Part shown: one piece after another, positions 50,714 to 58,702 of the stretch
Numbering within the stretch: position 1 is the first letter of the stretch
How the letters are laid out: each line of letters starts with the position of its first letter
Assembly: GCF_028553765.1 (NCBI RefSeq)
Contig: NZ_CP067134.1
Coordinates: 591,501 to 655,500, forward strand
Direction: 5' to 3'
Source: Paracoccus stylophorae
Lineage (GTDB): Bacteria; Pseudomonadota; Alphaproteobacteria; Rhodobacterales; Rhodobacteraceae
DNA: 64,000 nucleotides
Notes under the pieces: generated by a model
What the model was told of the DNA's origin: nothing
The model's input: only the letters and a program-made list of their open reading frames with translations
The model's database searches: none
Position numbers and translations under genes: made by a program

Positions 50714-51547
50714 ATGCCTGACGATGCGGTGGTCGAACACGCGCCCGCCAAGCTGAACCTTGCGCTGCATGTGGTGGGGCGGCGGGCCGATGGGTATCAC
50801 CTGCTGGATTCGCTGGTTGCATTCGCGTCCGTGGGCGATCTGGTGGCGCTGCGGCCGGGACCGCTGTCGCTGCGGATCGACGGGCCGTTTGCCGAGGGTC
50901 TGGATGACGGGCCGGACAATCTGTGCCTGCGCGCCGCAAGGCTGGCGGGGGCGGACGTGTCCATCGCCCTGACCAAGAACCTGCCGGTCGCCTCGGGCAT
51001 CGGCGGCGGGTCGGCCGATGCGGCGGCGGTGCTGCGCGGTCTGGCGCGGATGGGCCATCCGCTGCCCGACGCGCCCGAACGCCTGGGCGCCGATGTGCCG
51101 GTCTGCATGGGCTCGGTCCCCGCGCGGATGCAGGGCGTGGGCGAGACGGTGACGCCGCTGCCCGCCCTGCCGCGGGTTCCGCTGGTGCTGGTCAATCCGG
51201 GCGTGGCCGTGGCGACGCCGCGCGTCTTTGCCGCGTTGGGGTGCCGCGACAATGCGCCGATGCCCGCGATCCCCGCGTTCCGCGACGGTACCGGCCTGAT
51301 CCGCTTTCTGGCCGGCACCCGCAACGATCTGCAGGCGCCGGCGCAGGACATCGCCCCCGCCATCGGGCAGGCTGTCGCGGCGCTGCGGGCCACGGGGGCG
51401 GGATTTGCGCGCATGTCCGGGTCCGGCGCGACCTGTTTCGGCCTTTACGACAGCCACGTGCAGGCGGCCCGGGCCGCGCGGCGACTGGCGCGGCATGGCT
51501 GGTGGGCGGTCGCGTCGGAACTGGCACCGCCGGGCGCGCGCGGCTAG
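50714..51547 (+). CDS. ispE: 4-diphosphocytidyl-2-C-methyl-D-erythritol kinase
   Basis: A 277-residue GHMP kinase of the non-mevalonate isoprenoid pathway. APAKLNLALHVVGRRADGYHLLDSLV (about 10-35) holds the conserved Lys and His, and the ATP-binding motif is LPVASGIGGGSADAAAVLRGL (P-x-x-x-G-x-G-G-G-S-x-D-A-A). RMSGSGATCFGLY is motif 3. It phosphorylates CDP-methylerythritol at the 2-hydroxyl. The start is the ATG at 50714 (MPDDAVVEHAPAK); a TTG one codon earlier is read through. It follows the TPR gene by 8 bp and is probably co-transcribed with it. Confidence 0.94.
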   Translation: MPDDAVVEHAPAKLNLALHVVGRRADGYHLLDSLVAFASVGDLVALRPGPLSLRIDGPFAEGLDDGPDNLCLRAARLAGADVSIALTKNLPVASGIGGGSADAAAVLRGLARMGHPLPDAPERLGADVPVCMGSVPARMQGVGETVTPLPALPRVPLVLVNPGVAVATPRVFAALGCRDNAPMPAIPAFRDGTGLIRFLAGTRNDLQAPAQDIAPAIGQAVAALRATGAGFARMSGSGATCFGLYDSHVQAARAARRLARHGWWAVASELAPPGARG

Positions 51548-51574
51548 AGTGTTCGCGAAACAGCGGAGGCCGCC

Positions 51575-52309
51575 ATGCTGCGTCTAGGAGTGAATATCGA
51601 CCACGTCGCCACGATCCGCAACGCGCGCGGCACGCCGTGGCCCGATCCGCTGCGCGCCGCCCGTATCGCGGTCGAGGCCGGGGCCGACGGCATCACCGCC
51701 CATCTGCGCGAGGATCGGCGCCATATCGGCGATGAGGATATCGACGCGCTGATGCGGCATCTGCGCCAGCCGCTGAACCTGGAAATGGCCGCGACCCCGG
51801 AAATGCAGCAGATCGCGCTGCGCCACCGCCCGCACGCCGTCTGCATCGTCCCCGAAAAGCGCGAGGAACGCACGACCGAAGGCGGGCTGGATGTCGCCGC
51901 GCAGGAAGACCAGCTGGCCCGGTTCATCGCGCCGCTGCGCAAGGCCGGCTGCCGGGTGTCGCTGTTCATCGGCCACGAGCCGGCGCAGATTCAGGCGGCC
52001 GCGCGCATCGGTGCGGCGGTGGTGGAACTGCATACCGGCGCCTATTGCGATCTGGACACCGAAGGCCGTCACGAAGAACGCGATGCCGAACTGGCGGGTC
52101 TGGCCGAAGGCGCGCGCCTGGCCGACAGCCTGGGGCTGGAGGTGCATGCGGGCCACGGTCTGACCTTTGACACGGTGGGTCCGATCGCGGCGCTGCCGCA
52201 GGTCCGGGAACTGAATATCGGCCATTTCCTGATCGCCGAGGCGGTCTTTTCCGGGCTGGGCGCCGCGATCCGCGAAATGCGCCGCCGCATGGACGAGGCG
52301 CGCGCATGA
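51575..52309 (+). CDS. pdxJ: Pyridoxine 5'-phosphate synthase
   Basis: A 244-residue TIM-barrel enzyme that joins 1-deoxyxylulose-5-phosphate and 3-amino-1-hydroxyacetone-phosphate to pyridoxine phosphate. [19 protein letters not shown] (2-20) is the family N-terminus; [61 protein letters not shown] and [14 protein letters not shown] follow in the expected order. The active-site Glu and His residues are thus intact. It heads the vitamin B6/acyl carrier/signal peptidase block and overlaps the next gene by 4 bp (ATGA). Confidence 0.96.
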   Translation: MLRLGVNIDHVATIRNARGTPWPDPLRAARIAVEAGADGITAHLREDRRHIGDEDIDALMRHLRQPLNLEMAATPEMQQIALRHRPHAVCIVPEKREERTTEGGLDVAAQEDQLARFIAPLRKAGCRVSLFIGHEPAQIQAAARIGAAVVELHTGAYCDLDTEGRHEERDAELAGLAEGARLADSLGLEVHAGHGLTFDTVGPIAALPQVRELNIGHFLIAEAVFSGLGAAIREMRRRMDEARA

Positions 52310-52764
52310 TCCGGCCGCTGATCGCCGCGCTGACGCTGGCGGCGTCGCCCGCGCTGGCGATGGATGCGTGGGCGCCCGCGGTTCCGTGCCCGGACGGGAT
52401 GGAGCTGGATTCCATCGTCGAGCCGTGGGCGGACAACACCGCCAGCTATTCCGAGGGCGCGGTCAGGATCGCGCTGATCGACCTGATCGAGCCTGCGGCG
52501 GCCGCCTTTCAGCTGGCCGTCCTGCATCCGCCGCGCGATCTGATGGGGGCGCGGCAATGCCATCTGGTCGCCCCCGGCCCCTCTCTGGGCTTTGCCGACA
52601 TCCGGTTCGGCGAACGCACGGCCCGCTACGATCCGGCAACGGGGCTGACGATCACCCTGCCGGTGCGTATCGACACCGGCACCGGCACCGATGCGGGCTG
52701 GGCGCAGATCGCCATCAGGATCGACCAGCGGACCGGCGCGGTTCGCTGGCAGGGGGCCGACTGA
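52306..52764 (+). CDS. Small exported protein of unknown function
   Basis: A 152-residue protein with a signal peptide ([18 protein letters not shown]) and a mature part of mostly beta character: [21 protein letters not shown], then [21 protein letters not shown] and [33 protein letters not shown]. Two cysteines (about 28 and 85) could be disulphide-linked. I do not recognise the family. It overlaps pdxJ by 4 bp and precedes acpS by 73 bp, a position where related Rhodobacteraceae also tend to carry a small exported gene. No function is assigned. Confidence 0.75.
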   Translation: MIRPLIAALTLAASPALAMDAWAPAVPCPDGMELDSIVEPWADNTASYSEGAVRIALIDLIEPAAAAFQLAVLHPPRDLMGARQCHLVAPGPSLGFADIRFGERTARYDPATGLTITLPVRIDTGTGTDAGWAQIAIRIDQRTGAVRWQGAD

Positions 52765-52837
52765 TGCAGGCGCAGGCGACGCGACGCGGCTTCTTCTTTG
52801 GTCAAATACCCATGATCCTGCCGGGGCGATCCGGCGC

Positions 52838-53251
52838 ATGATTCTGGGGATCGGCACCGATCTGGCCAATATCGACCGGATCCAGAACACGCTGCACCGC
52901 TTTGGCGACCGGTTCCGCAACCGCGTCTTCACCCCGACCGAACTGGTCAAGGCCGCGCGCCGCCACGACGAGGCCGGAACGCTGGCCAAGCGCTGGGCCG
53001 CGAAAGAGGCCTGTTCCAAGGCGCTGGGCACCGGGCTGCGCATGGGCATCGCCTGGCGCGACATGGCGGTCAGCAACCTGGGCACCGGCCAGCCGGTGAT
53101 GCATCTGACGGGCTGGGCGGCGGACCGGCTGGCGCGGATGACGCCGCCCGGTCACCGCGCCGTCGTGCATGTCACGCTGACCGACGATCACCCCTGGGCG
53201 CAGGCCTTTGTCGTGATCGAGGCGCTGCCGCTGGCCGCGCCGCCTGCTTGA
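52838..53251 (+). CDS. acpS: Holo-[acyl-carrier-protein] synthase
   Basis: A 137-residue phosphopantetheinyl transferase. [16 protein letters not shown] (1-16) has the Mg-binding Asp of the family; [12 protein letters not shown] and [20 protein letters not shown] (Glu ligand) are the second conserved region. It transfers 4'-phosphopantetheine from CoA to Ser of acyl carrier protein. The start at 52838 is chosen because the family begins with this strand; longer in-frame text is in another gene's shadow. Its ribosome site is poor, which suggests coupling with the upstream gene. It is followed by lepB, the standard alphaproteobacterial order. Confidence 0.93.
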   Translation: MILGIGTDLANIDRIQNTLHRFGDRFRNRVFTPTELVKAARRHDEAGTLAKRWAAKEACSKALGTGLRMGIAWRDMAVSNLGTGQPVMHLTGWAADRLARMTPPGHRAVVHVTLTDDHPWAQAFVVIEALPLAAPPA

Positions 53252-53325
53252 CTTTGACCCCCGCGCGGGACCATGAAGCCCCCCAGACGCGGCCTTTCGT
53301 GCCACGCAGCCAAAGGACAACCGAC

Positions 53326-54120
53326 ATGGCCGACAGCACGGCAGGCAAGAAGAAGGAGGGCGTCTGGGAGACGGTCAAGACGATCTTCTGGGCGCTTGTG
53401 ATCGCAGGCATCTTCCGCACGCTGTTCTTTCAGCCGTTCTGGATCCCTTCGGGCAGCATGAAGGACACGCTGCTGATCGGGGATTTCCTGTTCGTGAACA
53501 AGATGGCCTATGGCTATTCCCGCTATTCCTGCCCGTTCGCGCTGTGCCCGATCAGCGGCCGCATCCTTGACAGCGCGCCCGAACGCGGCGACGTGGTGGT
53601 GTTCCGCCATCCCACGCGCGGGGTCGATTTCATCAAGCGCGTGATCGGCCTGCCGGGCGACACGGTGCAGATGCGCAATGGCCGGCTGTGGCTGAACGGC
53701 GAAGAGGTGCAGACCGATCCGGCCGGCGATTTCGTCGAGATCAAGGAACAGCAGGGGCCGCAGGGGCTGATCCCGCGCTGCGCCAACGACCCGGTCCCCG
53801 AGGGCGGCGAATGCATCAAGCCGCGCATGACCGAGACGCTGCCGAACGGTCTCAGCCACGATGTGCTGAACATCATCGACGGCTGGGTGGCCGACGACAC
53901 GCCCACCTTCACCGTCCCTGAGGGGCAGTATTTCTTCATGGGCGACAACCGCGACAATTCCGAGGATTCGCGCTTTCCCCAGCAGGTCGGCGGGCTGGGA
54001 TTCGTGCCGGCGGAATTCCTGATCGGGCGCGCGGACCGGATCATGTTCAGCTCGGCCGGGCGGTCGCTTCTGTATTTCTGGACCTGGCGGGCGGACCGTT
54101 TCTTCAAGGCGGTGCATTGA
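53326..54120 (+). CDS. lepB: Signal peptidase I
   Basis: A 264-residue membrane-anchored type I signal peptidase with one N-terminal helix ([16 protein letters not shown]). The catalytic Ser is in [22 protein letters not shown] (about 42-63), and the general-base Lys is in [18 protein letters not shown] (about 97-114). The box E motif is [14 protein letters not shown]. Between them lies a ~45-residue insertion ([27 protein letters not shown]) with two cysteines. It removes signal peptides after Sec/Tat export on the periplasmic side. Its TGA overlaps the TTG start of rnc by 3 bp. Confidence 0.95.
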   Translation: MADSTAGKKKEGVWETVKTIFWALVIAGIFRTLFFQPFWIPSGSMKDTLLIGDFLFVNKMAYGYSRYSCPFALCPISGRILDSAPERGDVVVFRHPTRGVDFIKRVIGLPGDTVQMRNGRLWLNGEEVQTDPAGDFVEIKEQQGPQGLIPRCANDPVPEGGECIKPRMTETLPNGLSHDVLNIIDGWVADDTPTFTVPEGQYFFMGDNRDNSEDSRFPQQVGGLGFVPAEFLIGRADRIMFSSAGRSLLYFWTWRADRFFKAVH

Positions 54121-54806
54121 CGCCTTCCGCCGATATCCGCGCCTTCATGGGCCGGCTTGGCCATCGGTTCCGGCGGCCCGAATTGCTGGTGCGCGCGCTG
54201 ACCCACGGCTCGATCGGGTCGGCCACGCGGCCCGACAACCAGCGGCTGGAATTCCTGGGCGACCGGGTCCTGGGGCTGGTGATGGCCGAGGCGCTGTTTC
54301 ACGCCGATCCCGATGCCACCGAGGGCCAGCTTGCCCCGCGTTACAACGCGCTGGTCAAGGGCGAGACCTGCGCCGCGATGGCGCGCGAGATCGGGCTGGG
54401 CGAGGTGCTGAAGCTGGGCCGGTCCGAGATGCTGTCGGGCGGGCGGCGCAAGGAGGCGCTGCTGGCCGACGCGATGGAGGCGGTGATCGCCGCCGTCTAT
54501 CTGGATGGCGGGTTCGACGCGGCGCGCGACACGATCCTGCGTCTGTGGCAAACCCGGCTGGACAGCCTGGACGACGATCCGCGCGACGCCAAGACCGCCT
54601 TGCAGGAATGGGCGCAGGCCCACGGCATGCCGCCGCCCGTCTATGACCAGACCGGCCGCAGCGGTCCCGACCACGCGCCGGTCTTTCACATCACCGCGCG
54701 GCTGGCCGACGGGCGCGAGGCACAGGCGCAGGGCGCAGGCACCAAGCGGCGCGTCGAACAGGAAGCCGCGCAGGCATTGCTGAGCCGGCTGGAGAAAAGC
54801 GAATGA
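54117..54806 (+). CDS. rnc: Ribonuclease III
   Basis: A 229-residue enzyme. The TTG start at 54117 overlaps the lepB stop (TTGA) and gives an N-terminus ([17 protein letters not shown]) of normal length; an ATG ten codons later would cut the first helix short. The nuclease domain has the signature [20 protein letters not shown] (about 41-60) and the second metal site [19 protein letters not shown]. Residues ~155-225 are a double-stranded RNA-binding domain ([36 protein letters not shown]). It processes rRNA precursors. It overlaps era by 4 bp. Confidence 0.95.
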   Translation: MTPSADIRAFMGRLGHRFRRPELLVRALTHGSIGSATRPDNQRLEFLGDRVLGLVMAEALFHADPDATEGQLAPRYNALVKGETCAAMAREIGLGEVLKLGRSEMLSGGRRKEALLADAMEAVIAAVYLDGGFDAARDTILRLWQTRLDSLDDDPRDAKTALQEWAQAHGMPPPVYDQTGRSGPDHAPVFHITARLADGREAQAQGAGTKRRVEQEAAQALLSRLEKSE

Positions 54807-55717
54807 CCGAGACGAACACCCGCGCCGGCTTTGTCGCCCTGATCGGAGAGCCGAACGCCGGCAAATCGACGCTGCTGAACCGCATGGTCGGGGCCAAGGT
54901 CAGCATCGTGACCCACAAGGTCCAGACCACCCGCGCGCGCATCCGCGGCATTGCCATCGCCGGCGCGACCCAGATCGTGTTCGTGGACACGCCCGGCATC
55001 TTCCGCCCGCGCCGGCGGCTGGACCGGTCGATGGTCGCGGCCGCCTGGGGCGGGGCGGCGGATGCCGATATCGTCCTGCTGCTGATCGAGGCGCATCGCG
55101 GCCTGACCGACGGCGCGCAGGCGATCATCGACCAGCTGGCCGCGCTGGACCGGCGCCGGCCCGTCGCGCTGGTCATCAACAAGATCGACCGGGTCAAGGC
55201 CGATGTCCTGCTGGCGCTGTCGAAAAGGCTGAACGACGCCTATCCGTTCGAACGGACCTTCATGATCTCGGCCGAGAAGGGGCATGGCTGCGACGATCTG
55301 CGCGACTGGCTGGCCGAAACCCTGCCCGCCGGCCCGTGGCTTTACCCCGAGGACCAGATCGCGGATCTGCCGATGCGGATGATCGCGGCGGAAATCACCC
55401 GCGAGAAACTGACCCTGCGCCTGCACGAGGAAATCCCCTATCAGCTGACGGTCGAAACCGAGGCGTGGGAAGAACGCAAGGATGGCAGCGCGCGGGTCGA
55501 TCAGATCATCTATGTCGCCCGGCCCGGCCACAAGGGCATCGTTCTGGGCAAGGGCGGCGAGACGGTCAAGGCGGTCGGGCAGGCCGCGCGCGCCGATCTG
55601 GAACAGTTCATGGGCCGCCGCGTGCATCTGTTCCTGCAGGTCAAGGTGCGCGAGAACTGGCAGGACGAGGCCGAACGCTATGGCGAGATCGGGCTCGATT
55701 TCCGCGATGGCGACTAG
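54803..55717 (+). CDS. era: GTPase Era
   Basis: A 304-residue GTPase for 30S ribosome maturation. G1 is [18 protein letters not shown] (about 13-30), G2 [15 protein letters not shown]3 [10 protein letters not shown] and G4 VINKIDRVK. The C-terminal KH domain (about 210-295) shows [21 protein letters not shown], which binds the 3' end of 16S rRNA. It is translationally coupled to rnc (ATGA overlap). In many alphaproteobacteria recO follows directly; here three extra genes lie between. Confidence 0.96.
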   Translation: MTETNTRAGFVALIGEPNAGKSTLLNRMVGAKVSIVTHKVQTTRARIRGIAIAGATQIVFVDTPGIFRPRRRLDRSMVAAAWGGAADADIVLLLIEAHRGLTDGAQAIIDQLAALDRRRPVALVINKIDRVKADVLLALSKRLNDAYPFERTFMISAEKGHGCDDLRDWLAETLPAGPWLYPEDQIADLPMRMIAAEITREKLTLRLHEEIPYQLTVETEAWEERKDGSARVDQIIYVARPGHKGIVLGKGGETVKAVGQAARADLEQFMGRRVHLFLQVKVRENWQDEAERYGEIGLDFRDGD

Positions 55718-55725
55718 ACGCGGCC

Positions 55726-56061
55726 ATGGCTGAGCCGCGGCTGGCGACGAATCTGTGGGTCGCGGCCTATCTGGCGCGGCTGGGGCTGGCGGGCATTCCC
55801 GCCTATGTCGTGGCGCATGGCGATGACACGGCGGGCGCGGTGCTGGTCAAATGCGCGCGACTGGACGGCACCGCGCAGCTTTACGCGCGCGAATGGGATT
55901 TCCAGACCGATGCGCGCCCCTGGCAGGTGACGGAAGACGGACCCGAGCCTCAGGTCGATGAGGCGATCCGCCGCCAGCGCGGCTTCGACCCGGATCTGTG
56001 GGTGATCGAGATCGAAAGCCGCGAGGGGCGCACGCTGCTGGACCAGGACGGGCTGGCCTGA
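55726..56061 (+). CDS. DUF1491 family protein
   Basis: A 111-residue protein of the alphaproteobacterial DUF1491 family. MAEPRLATNLWVAAYLARL is the family start, followed by PAYVVAHGDDTAGAVLVKCARLDG, the aromatic RPWQ and PQVDEAIRRQRGFDPDLWVIEIESREGRTLL. No membrane helix or signal. Function unknown; a small alpha/beta fold is suggested by the strand pattern. It begins 9 bp after era, so it is in the rnc-era transcript. The ATG at 55726 has no strong ribosome site. Confidence 0.82.
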   Translation: MAEPRLATNLWVAAYLARLGLAGIPAYVVAHGDDTAGAVLVKCARLDGTAQLYAREWDFQTDARPWQVTEDGPEPQVDEAIRRQRGFDPDLWVIEIESREGRTLLDQDGLA

Positions 56062-56143
56062 CCCCGCCGCGCATGCGACAGGCGCGTGCGGGGCCGGTGT
56101 TTCGACGCTGGCCATGCGCGGAATTGCAGCCTATGCAACCGCC

Positions 56144-57079
56144 ATGCGCAGCCCGATCCCCGACAGCGGCGATTCGCCCCGTGGCCTTGGATTTGCCCTT
56201 GCGGCCTATGGGCTGTGGGGGCTGCTGCCCATCTACATGAAGGCGCTGTCGCATATTCCGGCGGCCGAGGTGATTGCGCATCGCGTCATCTGGTCGCTGC
56301 CCATCGCGGCGGCGGTGCTGCTGTGGCAGCGCCGGTCGGGCGATGTGCTGACGGCGCTGCGCCAGCCCCGGCTGCTGGCGATGGCCGCGCTGACGGCGGT
56401 GCTGATCTCGATCAACTGGATGACCTATGTCTGGGCGATCACCCACGATCACGCGCTGGACGCGGCGCTTGGTTACTACATCAACCCGCTGTTCAGCGTG
56501 GCCCTGGGCGGGCTGTTGCTGGGCGAACGGCTGAACCGGGCCAAGCTGGCGGCGCTGGCGCTGGCCTTTGCGGCGGTGGTGGTTCTGACCGTGCAGGCGG
56601 GCAGCCTGCCGGTCGTGGCGGTGATCCTGACCTTCAGCTGGGGGTTTTACGCCTATTTCAAGAAAAGCCTGCCACTGGGCCCCAATCAGGGCTTCACGCT
56701 GGAGGTTCTGCTGCTGTGTCCGATCGCGCTGGTCTATCTGGGCTGGCTTGCCATCGCCGGGCAGGGGCATTTCCTGGGCGGCACGCGGACCGATCTGCTG
56801 CTGCTGCTGGGCTGCGGGCCGGTGACGGCGATCCCGCTGCTGTTTTACGCCAACGGGGCCAAGCTGTTGCGGCTGTCCACCATCGGGATTCTGCAATACA
56901 TCACCCCGACGATGATCTTTATGTGCGCCGTCCTTCTGTTCGGCGAACCGTTCGGCACGGCGCGCATGATCGCGTTCCCGATGATCTGGGCGGCGCTGGC
57001 GATCTACAGCCTGTCGCTGCTGCGCGAGGCGGGCGCGCGGCGGCGGGCGGCGACGGCGTTGACGCGGCGGATGCAGTAA
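56144..57079 (+). CDS. rarD: EamA-family permease RarD
   Basis: A 311-residue transporter with ten predicted membrane helices, as usual for the 10-TMS drug/metabolite family. FALAAYGLWGLLPIYMKALSHIP in helix 1 and AHRVIWSLP after it are RarD signatures, with NWMTYVWAITHDHALDAALGYYINPLFSVALG and LQYITPTMIFM further on. RarD relatives are called chloramphenicol-sensitive proteins; the substrate is not established. The ATG at 56144 gives a leader like that of homologues; an ATG ten codons earlier (56114) is possible. Neither has a clear ribosome site. Confidence 0.88.
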   Translation: MRSPIPDSGDSPRGLGFALAAYGLWGLLPIYMKALSHIPAAEVIAHRVIWSLPIAAAVLLWQRRSGDVLTALRQPRLLAMAALTAVLISINWMTYVWAITHDHALDAALGYYINPLFSVALGGLLLGERLNRAKLAALALAFAAVVVLTVQAGSLPVVAVILTFSWGFYAYFKKSLPLGPNQGFTLEVLLLCPIALVYLGWLAIAGQGHFLGGTRTDLLLLLGCGPVTAIPLLFYANGAKLLRLSTIGILQYITPTMIFMCAVLLFGEPFGTARMIAFPMIWAALAIYSLSLLREAGARRRAATALTRRMQ

Positions 57080-57158
57080 CCGGCCCCTCGCGGACCGGAC
57101 TTGCCGGCCGGGGCAGGGCGTGGCAGCCTGTCTGCACCGTCTGAAAGGAAGATCGCAC

Positions 57159-57389
57159 ATGGCCTTGCCGCGCCAACGGGTAACGCTGATCACGCTTGGC
57201 GCGGAGGATCTGGAACGGGCTGGCGCCTTCTATGCCGCCTGGGGCTGGGCCGCGCATCCCGCCTCGCAGGACGGGGTGAAGTTCTATCGGATGAACGGCG
57301 CGGCCGACGGCCATGTCTGGGAAATCGCCTGCAACCCTTTCTGGCCGCTGTCGGACGATGGCGGGTTGATCCTGCCGGACGCGGGCTGA
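57159..57389 (+). pseudogene. VOC-fold (glyoxalase-like) protein with central deletion
   Basis: A 76-residue frame made of the two ends of a VOC family protein. It begins MALPRQRVTLITLGAEDLER with the first beta-alpha-beta element through GVKFYRMNG (about 49), then jumps directly to ADGHVWEIACNPFWPLSDDG, which is the closing strand region normally found ~60 residues later in these ~135-residue proteins. The reading frame is intact across the join, so an in-frame internal deletion is inferred. At least one metal-site strand and the dimer interface are missing, so function is doubtful. AAGGAAG precedes the start and recO follows by 10 bp. Confidence 0.72.
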
Positions 57390-57399
57390 GGCGCGGGGG

Positions 57400-58158
57400 A
57401 TGGAGTGGCAGGGCGAGGGCACCGTGATCGCCCGCCGGCCGCATGGCGAGACGGCGGTGATCATCGACGTGCTGACGGCGCAGCACGGCCGGCATGCCGG
57501 GCTGGTGCCGGGCGGCGCATCGCGCAAGCGGGCGGCGATGCTGCAACCGGGGGCGCGTCTGGCGCTGCGCTGGCGCGCGCGTTCGGACGATCAGCTTGGA
57601 CATTTCCACGCCGAGCCCGTGCATCTGCGCGCCGGGCTGCTGGCCGATCCGTTGGGTCTGGCGGGGCTGAACGCGGTCTGTGCGCTGTTGCTGTTCACGC
57701 TGCCCGAACGCGACCCCCACCCGGCGCTGGTCGCCCGGACCGAGGCGCTGCTGGACGCGATGGAGGCCGGTCGCGACTGGCCCCGCGATTACCTGCGGTG
57801 GGAGATGGGCCTGCTGGACGAGATGGGTTTCGGGCTGGATCTGGCGTCCTGCGCGGTGACGGGCGCGCGCGACGGTCTGGCCTATGTCAGCCCGCGCACG
57901 GGGCGCGCGGTCAGCCGCAAGGGGGCGGGCGAATGGGCCGACCGACTGCTGCCCCTGCCCGCGCTGATGGGCGGGGCGGGCGATAACCGGGGCGACGGGC
58001 TGGGCGAGGGGCTGGCGATCACCGGCCATTTCCTGGAAACCCGCATCGCGGCGGAACTGGCCGGTCGCAGGCTGCCGGCGGCGCGCGCCCGCCTGATCCG
58101 GCGGCTGACGGCCCGCGCGCCGCAGACCGGCGCGCCGCAGGCCGAAACGCAACCCTAG
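57400..58158 (+). CDS. recO: DNA repair protein RecO
   Basis: A 252-residue RecO. The N-terminal OB fold reads WQGEGTVIARRPHGETAVIIDVLT and GRHAGLVPGGASRKRAAMLQPGA (about 1-55), followed by the helical core with LNAVCALLLFTLPERDPHPALV and RDYLRWEMGLLDEMGFGLDLASCAVTG, where homologues often have a four-Cys zinc site; only one Cys remains here, as in many alphaproteobacteria. It loads RecA with RecR in gap repair. It overlaps the convergent META gene by 4 bp. Confidence 0.92.
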   Translation: MEWQGEGTVIARRPHGETAVIIDVLTAQHGRHAGLVPGGASRKRAAMLQPGARLALRWRARSDDQLGHFHAEPVHLRAGLLADPLGLAGLNAVCALLLFTLPERDPHPALVARTEALLDAMEAGRDWPRDYLRWEMGLLDEMGFGLDLASCAVTGARDGLAYVSPRTGRAVSRKGAGEWADRLLPLPALMGGAGDNRGDGLGEGLAITGHFLETRIAAELAGRRLPAARARLIRRLTARAPQTGAPQAETQP

Positions 58159-58625
58159 CCGCGCGCTTGATCCAGCGCGCTGACGCTGCTGGAGCCGCGA
58201 ACGCCGTGTTCGAAGATCAGCCAGGTCGAGGGCGCATGCACCTTCAGCACGCCGCCGTGAAACTCCATCTCGTTGGCCTGTTGCAGCACCGACAGAAAGC
58301 GGTTTTCAAGCTGCTGATCCTTGCAGGTCATCTTGGTCGAGACGATGGGCGACAGCGACACCGCCGGCAATTCGGCGTTGTTCTTGGCCGAATAGCTGTT
58401 GCACGGCCCCTGACCCGACACGCGGTTGCGTTCGACCAGCATCGTCACGTTGCGCAGCGGCACGGTCTGGCCGTCCATGCCGACCAGCACATAGCTGCCG
58501 CCCGGAATGAATCCGCGATCCTCGCCGCCGGCAAGGGCACCCGGAGAGGTCGGCTCGCACGCGGCCAGGGCCATGGTGGCAAGCGCGGCGGACAGGGCAA
58601 GGCGGGGTCGGGTCAGGCGGGGCAT
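58155..58625 (-). CDS. META/HslJ-type lipoprotein
   Basis: A 156-residue lipoprotein. The start at 58625 (MPRLTRPRLALSAALATM) leads to lipobox LAAC. The mature part fits the META domain of HslJ-like proteins: GGSYVLVGMDGQTVPLRNVTMLVERN, then the GPCNSYSAKNNAELP (G-x-CN-x-Y/F) motif, STKMTCKDQQLENRFLSVLQQANEMEFHGG and WLIFEHG. Two cysteines (in GPCN and MTCK) probably form a disulphide. HslJ relatives are envelope heat-shock or novobiocin-related proteins of unclear mechanism. A 77-bp gap separates it from methylsuccinyl-CoA dehydrogenase upstream on the same strand. Confidence 0.78.
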   Translation of the reverse strand: MPRLTRPRLALSAALATMALAACEPTSPGALAGGEDRGFIPGGSYVLVGMDGQTVPLRNVTMLVERNRVSGQGPCNSYSAKNNAELPAVSLSPIVSTKMTCKDQQLENRFLSVLQQANEMEFHGGVLKVHAPSTWLIFEHGVRGSSSVSALDQARG

Positions 58626-58702
58626 GGCGGTCTCCTTCGGGCACGAATCACTTTTGAACGCGGGAAAACTGGCGCGGTTCCAGCACTCTAGCCGAAACCG
58701 TG

